This document shows, in pieces, positions 57,514 through 64,000 of a stretch of DNA of 64,000 nt; positions within the stretch are counted from its first letter, which is position 1; every line of letters starts with the position of its first letter. A program made the position numbers and the translations under genes. The notes beneath the pieces are model-generated. The model ran no database searches. It was not told the origin of the DNA and worked only from the letters and a program-made list of their open reading frames with translations. The stretch spans positions 644,501 to 708,500 of the forward strand of contig NZ_CP073720.1 of the NCBI RefSeq assembly GCF_025137375.1, given 5' to 3'. Origin of the DNA: Dactylosporangium fulvum (GTDB taxonomy: Bacteria > Actinomycetota > Actinomycetes > Mycobacteriales > Micromonosporaceae).

Positions 57514-57828
57514 ATGAAGCGCGAGGACGTCGACGACTTCCTGGACGGCGACCTCGCGGATGACAACTCGGCCGACGGCGACCTCGCCGCCGCCGAGGAG
57601 CCCGCGGAGCTGGACGAGCGCGACCGGCGGATCCTCGCCTTCGAGAAGCAGTGGTGGCGCCGGGCCGGCGCGAAGGAACAGGCCATCCGCGACACGTTCG
57701 GCCTGTCGGCGACCCGCTACTACCAGCTGCTCAACACGCTGCTCGACAGTCCGCTGGCCCTGGCGCACGACCCGGTGGTCGTCCAGCGCCTGCGTCGCCT
57801 GCGGGCGTCACGATCCCGCCGCCGCTGA
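57514..57828 (+). CDS. DUF3263 protein
   Basis: 104 residues, ATG with GGAG 5 nt upstream. Acidic N-terminal 35 residues, then the DUF3263 core LDERDRRILAFEKQWWRRAGAKEQAIRDTFGLSATRYYQLLNTLLDSPLALAHDPVVVQRLRRLR, ending in basic residues. The helix-turn-helix-like core (FGLSATRYYQLLN) suggests DNA binding. The family is restricted to actinobacteria as far as I recall. Its stop is 12 bp from the stop of the convergent AAA ATPase. Confidence 0.85.
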   Translation: MKREDVDDFLDGDLADDNSADGDLAAAEEPAELDERDRRILAFEKQWWRRAGAKEQAIRDTFGLSATRYYQLLNTLLDSPLALAHDPVVVQRLRRLRASRSRRR

Positions 57829-57840
57829 GGTGACCGCCGG

Positions 57841-60084
57841 TCAGCGGGCCCTCTGCTGCTCGGCGTAGCTGGCGAGCCACGCCACCTGGGTCGGGTCGAG
57901 CGACGGCCGGACGCGCTCGCGGGCCAGCGCGACGTGTGCGGCGGTCACCTCCGTCGCGTCGAGCGACTCGCGCATGGCCGCCAGGGCCGACTCGCGGACC
58001 AGGGCCGCGCAGTCCGCGGCCGAGAAGCGGTCCAGCGACCCCGCCAGGGCGGGGAGGTCCACGTCGGCGGCCAGCGGGACGGACTTCGCCGCGGCGCGGA
58101 GGATCTCGGCCCGGGCGTCGGCGTCCGGCGGGGGCACAAACACCAGGCGCTCCAGCCGGCCCGGGCGCAGCAGCGCCGGGTCGACCAGGTCGGGGCGGTT
58201 CGTCGCGCCGATCACCACCACGTTGCGCAGGGCCTCGACGCCGTCGAGCTCGGTGAGCAGCGCGGCGACGACGCGGTCCGTCGTGCCGCCGTCGGTCGCC
58301 TGGCCGCGGGTCGGTGCCAGGGCGTCGACCTCGTCCAGGAAGACCAGTGTCGGCGCGGCCTCCCGCGCCCGGCGGAACAGCTCCCGCACCGCCCGCTCGG
58401 ACTCACCGACCCACTTCGACAACAGCTCCGCGCCCTTGACCGACAGCACGTTGGCCTTGCCCGTGCCGGCGATCGCCTTGACCAGAAACGTCTTGCCGCA
58501 GCCCGGCGGGCCGTAGAGCAGCACGCCGCGCGGCGGCTCGACGCCCAGCCGGGAGAACGCGTCGGGATACGACAACGGCCACAGCACCGACTCGGTCAGC
58601 GTCTGCTTGACCTCGACCATGTCGCCGACGTCATCGAGCGTGACCTTCGCCAGTTCCAGCGACGACTCCGCCATCGACGTGGGCCGGACCACCTCGAGTG
58701 CGGCGTCGAAGTCGGCCATCACCACGCGGGCGCCCTCGGCCTCGCGGCGGTGGCGCAGCGCAGCCCGTACACCTGCCTCACGCACCAGCGCGGCCAGGTC
58801 CGCGGCGACGAAGCCGGGCGTGCGGGCGGCCACGTCGTCGAGGCGCACGTCGTCGTCGAGGGGCACACCCCGGGTCAGCACACCGAGCTGCTCGCGGCGC
58901 AGGGCGGCGTCCGGCAGCGGCAGCGCGATCTCGTGGGCCAGCAGGTCGGGGGAGTGCAGCGCCGGGTCGACCGACTCGGGGCGGCTGGTCGTGCAGACCA
59001 CCGCCTCGCCCTCACGGATCAGCTCGCCGAGCAACTGCCGGAAGACCGTCGAGAGCGGTCCCGGCTGGTCGCGCGGCGCCAGGGCGTCGACGTCCGAGAC
59101 CAGCAGCACCGCGGGCCCGGGCGCGCGCATCTCGTCGGCGGCCTTGCGCAGGCGGGCGGCCGCGTCGTTGTTGGTCAGCGCCGCGATCTCCGGCGCCCAC
59201 AGGGGCACGACCTGCGCCTCCACGCTGCCGGCGACCGCGTGCACCAGCGCCGACTTTCCCGAGCCGGCCGGGCCGGTGATGAGCACGCCGAGCGACATCG
59301 TCGTGCCGAGCTTCGACAGCACCTCGCCGTGGTGGAAGCCGAGATCGAGCAGCTCGATCAGCTGTTCCGCCTGGGCGCGCAGACCCGGCAGGTCGTCGAG
59401 CGTCGGCGCGGGCGCGGCCGGCGCGGTCGATGCGGGTGCGGTGGTCGCCGGGGCGAGGACCGTGCCGGGCGCGTGCGTCGCCTGGCCGTGCTGCCAGCCC
59501 ACCGTCGTGTCCATCGTGACCAGGGCGCCCGGGTCCGGGTCGGCGGTGACGACGGTCAGCAGGGCGCTCGTCCACGCGTATCCGACCGTGTTCGACAGGC
59601 TCTTGCGGGCCGCCTCGACGAGTCCTTTGTCGACCATCACCGTGGCGGCCGTCGGCGCCGTCGGCAGGGTGCCCAGCGAAACGTCCTGCGGCAGCAGCGA
59701 CACGTTGTCGCCGACCGTGACCACCTTGCCCAGCAGCGCGAGGCGCAGCATCTCGGGCGACACGACCGCGACGATCTCGGGCGGCCCGGCGAGTGTCACG
59801 CTCTGCGCGGCGCGCAGCGGCGCGGCGGCTACCGTGACCTGCCCGCCGTCGCGGATGCCGAGGTTGCCCAGCACCAGGTCGTCGGCGTAGACCAGAGCGC
59901 GGCTGGCGCCCGCCCCGGCGACCGCGACGATCCCGGCGGACGCGCGGCGCCCGGTCAGCGAGATCGGATCGCCCGGGCGCAGCCCGAGCGCGGTGAGCAC
60001 CTCGGGATGCAACCGCACCACGCCCCGGCGGGCGTCGAGCGCGGCTGGGCGGAGACTGGCAGTGAGCGTCAAGGTCGCCGACAC
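57841..60084 (-). CDS. Cdc48-like double AAA+ ATPase with degenerate D1
   Basis: 747 residues from GTG 60084, 6 nt after a TACTCT box. N-domain double-psi barrel (1-90, LRPAALDARRGVVRLHPEVLTALGLRPGDPISL) and a second small domain to about 205. D1 (250-470): Walker A GPAGSGKS, but Walker B reads LLVSDVDAL (S330-D331 where D-E is normal) and the Arg-finger stretch is HSPDLLAHE, where D2 has LRPGRLERL. D2 (485-747) is canonical: GPPGCGKT (K531), FLDEVDAL (D584, E585), ATNRPDLVDPALLRPGRLERL. Expected hexameric unfoldase; D1 may bind but not turn over ATP. Actinobacterial Cdc48-like proteins (Cpa) are described. Confidence 0.9.
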   Translation of the reverse strand: MSATLTLTASLRPAALDARRGVVRLHPEVLTALGLRPGDPISLTGRRASAGIVAVAGAGASRALVYADDLVLGNLGIRDGGQVTVAAAPLRAAQSVTLAGPPEIVAVVSPEMLRLALLGKVVTVGDNVSLLPQDVSLGTLPTAPTAATVMVDKGLVEAARKSLSNTVGYAWTSALLTVVTADPDPGALVTMDTTVGWQHGQATHAPGTVLAPATTAPASTAPAAPAPTLDDLPGLRAQAEQLIELLDLGFHHGEVLSKLGTTMSLGVLITGPAGSGKSALVHAVAGSVEAQVVPLWAPEIAALTNNDAAARLRKAADEMRAPGPAVLLVSDVDALAPRDQPGPLSTVFRQLLGELIREGEAVVCTTSRPESVDPALHSPDLLAHEIALPLPDAALRREQLGVLTRGVPLDDDVRLDDVAARTPGFVAADLAALVREAGVRAALRHRREAEGARVVMADFDAALEVVRPTSMAESSLELAKVTLDDVGDMVEVKQTLTESVLWPLSYPDAFSRLGVEPPRGVLLYGPPGCGKTFLVKAIAGTGKANVLSVKGAELLSKWVGESERAVRELFRRAREAAPTLVFLDEVDALAPTRGQATDGGTTDRVVAALLTELDGVEALRNVVVIGATNRPDLVDPALLRPGRLERLVFVPPPDADARAEILRAAAKSVPLAADVDLPALAGSLDRFSAADCAALVRESALAAMRESLDATEVTAAHVALARERVRPSLDPTQVAWLASYAEQQRAR

Positions 60085-60090
60085 GCAACG

Positions 60091-60096
60091 AGAGTA
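60091..60096 (-). promoter_or_regulatory. -10 box for the leaderless AAA ATPase gene
   Basis: TACTCT on the minus strand, 6 nt before GTG 60084. Confidence 0.5.
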
Positions 60097-60123
60097 ACCG
60101 TTGCTGTGAAGGGGCTGAGTGTT

Positions 60124-60154
60124 TCGACATTGTGCAACATGCGGTGCGTACTTT
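60124..60154 (+). promoter_or_regulatory. Promoter of the leaderless hydrolase-ABC gene
   Basis: TCGACA (60124-60129), 19-nt spacer, TACTTT (60149-60154), then 6 nt to ATG 60161. Back-to-back with the promoter of the AAA ATPase gene. Confidence 0.5.
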
Positions 60155-60160
60155 TTAGCA

Positions 60161-62860
60161 ATGCGACTTCGCGTCACGCGCCGCCGGCTCATCACCGGCT
60201 CCGCCGTCGTCCTGCTGGTGGCGGGCCTCGTCGGCTGGGCAGCCGTGCCCGAGCCGGCCAGCTACCGCACCATCGAGCAGCAGATCACGGTGCGCACCGG
60301 CCCCGACGACGCCACCGAAGTCACCCTGGACACCACCTTTTACCTGCCGAAGTCCGCCACGGCGAGCCGCCCCGTGCCGGCCGTCCTCCTGGCACATGGC
60401 TTCGGCGGCACCAAGCAGAGCGTCCGGTCCGACGCCCAGGACTTCGCCGATCTCGGCTACGCGGTGCTGACCTGGACCGCCCAGGGCTTCGGCCGCTCGA
60501 CCGGCGAGATCCACCTCGACAGTCCGGACTGGGAGGTGAAGGACGCCCAGCGGCTCGTCGACTGGCTCGCCGCGCGGCCGGACATCCAGAAGACCGGCGA
60601 CGACCCGAAGGTCGCGGCGGTCGGCGGCTCCTACGGCGGCGCGCTCGCGCTGCTGCTCGCCGCCCAGGACCCGCGCATCGACGCGATCGTGCCCATGATC
60701 ACCTGGAACGACCTGTCGAACGCCTTCTTGCCGGGCGGCGTCTTCAAGAAACAGTGGGCCGGCCTGTTCTTCGGCAACGGCAGCACCGACCCGCTGAACC
60801 CGGCCCAGCAGCAGACCGGCGGCGATCCGCAGTGCGGCCGGTTCGCCAAGGACGTCTGCCAGGCATACCTCAAGATCGCGACGACCGGCGCGGCCGGCCC
60901 CGACGAGATCGCGCTGCTGCGCAGGTCCAGCCCGGCCCCGGTGCTCGACCGGATCAAGGCGCCGACACTGCTGATCCAGGGCCAGGTCGACACCCTGTTC
61001 CCGCTCAGCGAGGGCGACGCCAACGCGCGCGGGATCGCCGCCACCGGCACCCCGGTCCGGGTCGCCTGGTTCACCGGCGGCCACGACGGCGGCACCGGAC
61101 CGCAGTCCGAGGTCGACCGGCTGCGGTACCTCACCGCGCAGTGGCTCGACCACTACGTCAAGGGCAACGGCGCGGCACCGGCCGACAGCTTCACCTACTC
61201 GCGGGTGTCGGGCCTCAACGCGCGGGGCCGCGGCGTGGTCACGACGGCGTCGTCGGTCGACGACTACCCCGGCCTCAACGGCGCGGGCCGGACGTTCGAC
61301 CTGCAGGGCCCGACGCAGCGCATCGCGAACCCGCCGGACGGCAACCCGGCGGCCATCTCCTCCCTGCCGATCGCCAACATCGCCAGCCTCCTCGACTCGG
61401 GCGTCTCGGCGGAGATCCCCGGCCAGCACGCCGACTTCGTCTCGGCGCCGCTCACCGAGGTGTTCGACGCCGCCGGTGCGCCGACGGTCCGCATCCGCGC
61501 CGCGTCGCCGACCGGCGAGGCCGTCCTCTTCGTCAAGCTCTACGACGTGCCGGCGAAGGGCGCACCGTCCATCCCCGACGGCCTCATCGCGCCGGTCCGC
61601 CTGACCGGCCTGCCGACCGACATCGCCGACGCCCAGCCGGTCACGGTGACCCTGCCGGCGGTCGTGCACCGGTTCGAGGCCGGCAGCCGGATCCGCGTCA
61701 CCGTCGCGACGGCCGACACCGCCTACTGGTCGCCGCCGGACCCGACCGTCTACCAGGTCGCCGTCGACGGCGCGATCAGCCTGCCCACCATCAACGGCAC
61801 ACCGATCGCCAATCCCGAGGTCATCTGGCGGTACGTGCTGGTCGGCCTCATCGCCGCCATCGCCGTCGGCCTGGCGATCGTCCTGCTGCTCGCCCGCCGC
61901 CGGGCGAAGCGGATCGACCGCAGCATCGACACCGAGCACGTCGACACGCCGCTGGTCGTGCGCGGCCTGCGCAAGGAGTACAAGGACTTCGTCGCGGTGT
62001 CCAAGGTGGACTTCACGGTCCACAGAGGACAGGTCGTCGGACTGCTCGGCCCGAACGGCGCCGGCAAGACCACCTCACTGCGGGTACTGATGGGGCTGAC
62101 CCGCCCGACCGCGGGCGAGATCCTGGTGTTCGGCCACCGGCTGCTCCCCGGCGCCCCGGTGCTGTCCCGCGTCGGCGCGCTGGTCGAGGGGCCCGGCTTC
62201 CTCCCGCACCTCACCGGGCTGCAGAACCTGGAGCTGTACTGGCGGGCGACCGGCCGGCCCAGGCAGGACGCGCGCTTCGAGGAGGCCTACGAGATCGCCG
62301 GACTCGGGACGGCCGTCAACCGGCGGGTCAAGACGTACAGCCACGGCATGAGGCAGCGCCTGGCCATCGCGCAGGCGATGCTCGGCCTGCCCGAGCTGCT
62401 GGTGCTCGACGAACCCACGGACGGGCTGGACCCGCCGCAGATCGCCGAGATGCGCAAGGTGCTGCGCCGCTACGCGACCGGCGGCCGGGCCGTGCTGGTC
62501 TCCAGCCACCTGCTCGCCGAGGTCGAGCAGACCTGCACCGACGTCGTCGTCATGCACAAGGGCGAGGTCGTCGCGGCGGGGCCGGTCGACGACATCGTCG
62601 GTGACTCGCCGACGGTCCAGCTCGACGTGTCCGATGTGGACGCGGCCGAGAAGGTGCTGGAGGAGTTGGGCGTGCGGTCGGTGGCCTGGTCCGGCGGGCG
62701 CGGCCTGGTCGTCGACGTCGACGGCACACCGCGCGCCGAGGTGGTGGCCGCACTGGTCAAGGCGGGGGTCGGCATCGACCGGGTGGTCCCGCGCCGGCGG
62801 TTGGAGGACGCGTTCCTGTCGCTCGTCGGCGGGGACACCAAGGCGAGCGGAGAACGGTGA
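60161..62860 (+). CDS. S15/CocE-like hydrolase fused to ABC transporter ATPase
   Basis: 899 residues. Signal-anchor helix 11-29. Alpha/beta hydrolase of the X-Pro dipeptidyl-peptidase (S15) type at 35-540: oxyanion region LLAHGFGG, nucleophile GGSYGG (S157), Asp in IQGQVDTLF (D277), His in TGGHDGG (H308), then the jelly-roll C-domain. Second helix 556-578 with basic RRRAKR. ABC ATPase 595-820: Walker A GPNGAGKT (630-637), signature YSHGMRQRL, Walker B LLVLDEPTDGLDPP, H-loop SSHLL, plus a DUF4162-like end. Topology puts the hydrolase outside and the ATPase inside. The GTGA overlap with the permease gene completes an exporter. Confidence 0.88.
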   Translation: MRLRVTRRRLITGSAVVLLVAGLVGWAAVPEPASYRTIEQQITVRTGPDDATEVTLDTTFYLPKSATASRPVPAVLLAHGFGGTKQSVRSDAQDFADLGYAVLTWTAQGFGRSTGEIHLDSPDWEVKDAQRLVDWLAARPDIQKTGDDPKVAAVGGSYGGALALLLAAQDPRIDAIVPMITWNDLSNAFLPGGVFKKQWAGLFFGNGSTDPLNPAQQQTGGDPQCGRFAKDVCQAYLKIATTGAAGPDEIALLRRSSPAPVLDRIKAPTLLIQGQVDTLFPLSEGDANARGIAATGTPVRVAWFTGGHDGGTGPQSEVDRLRYLTAQWLDHYVKGNGAAPADSFTYSRVSGLNARGRGVVTTASSVDDYPGLNGAGRTFDLQGPTQRIANPPDGNPAAISSLPIANIASLLDSGVSAEIPGQHADFVSAPLTEVFDAAGAPTVRIRAASPTGEAVLFVKLYDVPAKGAPSIPDGLIAPVRLTGLPTDIADAQPVTVTLPAVVHRFEAGSRIRVTVATADTAYWSPPDPTVYQVAVDGAISLPTINGTPIANPEVIWRYVLVGLIAAIAVGLAIVLLLARRRAKRIDRSIDTEHVDTPLVVRGLRKEYKDFVAVSKVDFTVHRGQVVGLLGPNGAGKTTSLRVLMGLTRPTAGEILVFGHRLLPGAPVLSRVGALVEGPGFLPHLTGLQNLELYWRATGRPRQDARFEEAYEIAGLGTAVNRRVKTYSHGMRQRLAIAQAMLGLPELLVLDEPTDGLDPPQIAEMRKVLRRYATGGRAVLVSSHLLAEVEQTCTDVVVMHKGEVVAAGPVDDIVGDSPTVQLDVSDVDAAEKVLEELGVRSVAWSGGRGLVVDVDGTPRAEVVAALVKAGVGIDRVVPRRRLEDAFLSLVGGDTKASGER

Positions 62861-63732
62861 TGACCTCGACTGAGATCGTCGGCGGCGCGACCGGCTACCG
62901 GCCGGGCGCCACCCTCTCGCTGTGGACGGAGATCCGGCGCCAGGCGTCCCGCCGCCGCACCCAGCTCGCGCTCGGGTTCATGGTGCTGCTGCCGCTGATC
63001 ATCCTGACGGCCTTCCAGCTGGACAACGGCGGCGACGACAACGACGGCGGTCGCGGCGAGTTCTCCCGCCTGTCGGACCTGGCGACCTCCGGCGGGGCCA
63101 ACTTCACCCTGTTCACCCTGCTGGTCTCGGCCGGCTTCCTGCTGGTGGTCGTGGTGGCCCTGTTCTGCGGCGACACGGTGGCCAGCGAGGCGAGCTGGGG
63201 GAGCCTGCGGTACCTCCTGGCGATGCCGGTCCCGCGTGCCCGCCTGCTCGGCATCAAGGTCACCGTGGCGCTCCTCTACAGCCTGCTCGCGATCCTGATG
63301 CTGGTCGGCACGGCGCTGCTGGCGGGCACGCTACGCTACGGCTGGGCCCCGCTCACCGCCCCGATCGGCGGCGAGATCTCCGGCGGTGCCAGCATCGTGC
63401 GGCTGCTGGAGATCGTCGGCTACCTCTGCGTGTCACTGCTGGTGGTCGCGTCGCTGGCGTTCCTGCTGTCGGTGTTGACGGACGCCCCGCTCGGCGCCGT
63501 CGGCGGCGCGGTGCTGCTCCAGATCCTGTCGAGCATCCTCGACCAGATCACCGCGCTCGGAAACCTGCGCAACGTGTTGCCGACGCACTACAGCGACGCC
63601 TGGCTGGGCCTGCTGTCGACCCCGATGCAGACGGACGACCTGGTGAAGGGTTGCATCGCGGCGCTGGCCTACGCGACGGTGTTCTTCTCCCTGGCCTGGT
63701 GGCGCTTCCTCCGCAAGGACGTGGTCAGCTAG
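62857..63732 (+). CDS. ABC-2 type transporter permease
   Basis: 291 residues; GTG 62857 overlaps the ATPase stop by 4 bp, and ATG 62860, 7 nt after GGAG, is an equally good start. Six helices: FMVLLPLIILTAF, a large extracytoplasmic loop, LLVSAGFLLVVVVALF, the ABC-2 element SEASWGSLRYLLAMPVPRARLLGIKV, then four more and a final RFLRKDVVS. Forms the membrane channel for the fused hydrolase-ABC protein; two copies of each are expected. Substrate unknown, possibly a peptide or lipid that the hydrolase also touches. Confidence 0.85.
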   Translation: MMTSTEIVGGATGYRPGATLSLWTEIRRQASRRRTQLALGFMVLLPLIILTAFQLDNGGDDNDGGRGEFSRLSDLATSGGANFTLFTLLVSAGFLLVVVVALFCGDTVASEASWGSLRYLLAMPVPRARLLGIKVTVALLYSLLAILMLVGTALLAGTLRYGWAPLTAPIGGEISGGASIVRLLEIVGYLCVSLLVVASLAFLLSVLTDAPLGAVGGAVLLQILSSILDQITALGNLRNVLPTHYSDAWLGLLSTPMQTDDLVKGCIAALAYATVFFSLAWWRFLRKDVVS

Positions 63733-63816
63733 GCCGGAAATCCAGCCGCGGCCACTGCAAGGCTGGTCGACGTCGTCAACGGGGGTGGGTCGGGCGGAAG
63801 TGGGACTACCGGCCGG

Positions 63817-63822
63817 TAAGGT
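63817..63822 (+). promoter_or_regulatory. Possible -10 box with overlapping palindrome
   Basis: TAAGGT, 8 nt before ATG 63831. The palindrome ACCGGCCGGT (63808-63817) abuts it and could be an operator. Confidence 0.35.
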
Positions 63823-63830
63823 GCCGGTCC

Positions 63831-64000
63831 ATGCGTATCTCGGCCCTCGGCGCGGCGTGCCTGCTTGTCCTCGGTCTCGCCGGGCTCTCCGGGGCTCTCT
63901 ACTACGACCAGGCGCACATCACCGAGTGGACGCGATTCTCCCCGTCGGCCAACGCGATGAACGGGCCGGCCGAGGTCCTGACCGCACAGGTTTTCACGCT
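63831..64000 (+). CDS. Secreted or membrane-anchored protein, 3' truncated
   Basis: 56 complete codons are visible before the window ends. MRISALGAACLLVLGLAGLSG then ALYYDQAHITEWTRFSPSANAMN: a short signal peptide or N-terminal anchor helix (about residues 4-23) followed by the start of a soluble outside part. Frame stays open to base 64000. Nothing else can be said about its role. Confidence 0.6.
   Translation, partial: MRISALGAACLLVLGLAGLSGALYYDQAHITEWTRFSPSANAMNGPAEVLTAQVFT

Noticed and set aside
57934..62604. Rightward open frame of about 1550 codons across the AAA ATPase and hydrolase-ABC genes
   Set aside because: It spans two well-supported genes in other frames and reads as Arg/Ala/Gly nonsense.
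1..64000. CRISPR arrays, tRNA/rRNA genes, insertion sequences, prophage genes and integrase/att sites
   Set aside because: Looked for on both strands; no spaced direct repeats of CRISPR type, cloverleaf elements, transposase or integrase motifs were seen.

Overview
The window is about 70% GC or higher. It has many GTG starts, tight gene packing, an F420-dependent oxidoreductase, a SigB/SigF-type partner-switching set, a Cdc48-like AAA ATPase, a DUF3263 protein and LytR-CpsA-Psr and ECF regulators. This points to a high-GC actinomycete. A spore- or mycelium-forming family such as Micromonosporaceae is the best guess, but no rRNA or other decisive marker is present. No tRNA, rRNA, CRISPR array, insertion sequence or phage gene was recognised. 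All identifications come from reading motifs by eye; no database was searched.

Region 1 (1-15.7 kb) is a cell-surface polysaccharide locus. Rightward genes encode a lipid-linked repeat-unit flippase (cut by the window edge), a Wzy-like polymerase, a GT4 glycosyltransferase, a DUF4012 protein, a secreted C-terminally anchored protein, a UDP-sugar dehydrogenase, a small membrane protein and a GT-C glycosyltransferase. A leftward operon encodes a large polytopic protein, a GT2 glycosyltransferase and an O-antigen-ligase-like protein. A LytR-CpsA-Psr ligase follows. Together they could make, export, polymerise and attach a glycan.

Region 2 (15.8-20.6 kb) is a stress-regulation cluster. It has a SigB/F-type sigma factor, a cold-shock protein, a STAS antagonist, an RsbW-like kinase, two copies of an unknown 90-residue cysteine-containing protein, and a short Rho-like protein whose RNA-binding domain has lost its usual aromatic motif.

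Region 3 (20.5-32.3 kb) is mixed. It holds a DUF2207-like protein, a quinone-oxidoreductase with a divergent HxlR regulator, a methyltransferase whose 5' end is built from an 84-bp tandem palindromic repeat, Tex, an M16-like peptidase with a helical partner, an ECF sigma factor fused through a zinc anti-sigma motif and a membrane helix to an extracellular GH128-like glycosidase, and an F420 oxidoreductase.

Region 4 (32.3-46.6 kb) holds a 1292-residue protein with an inactivated-HD-like N-terminus, an HSP90/GHKL ATPase and eight C-terminal winged-helix-like repeats, which is the best candidate for a little-described conflict or signalling system. It also holds a membrane-anchored ricin lectin, a 1934-residue secreted ThuA/sugar-dehydrogenase mosaic protein, and an EamA transporter with a possibly structured leader.

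Region 5 (46.6-64 kb) has a lactonase-like propeller, a fatty acid desaturase, a decayed DUF1684 gene, a secreted LPLVG-repeat protein, an RCK-2TM-RCK protein without a K+ filter, a secreted serine protease and a PAP2 phosphatase. It also has a nagA/ROK-kinase/DeoR amino-sugar set with paired operators, a Cdc48-like ATPase with a degenerate D1 ring, and a fused S15-like hydrolase/ABC ATPase with its permease. Across the window many genes without a Shine-Dalgarno sequence have a TAnnnT -10 box 6-8 nt before the start codon, which suggests widespread leaderless transcription.
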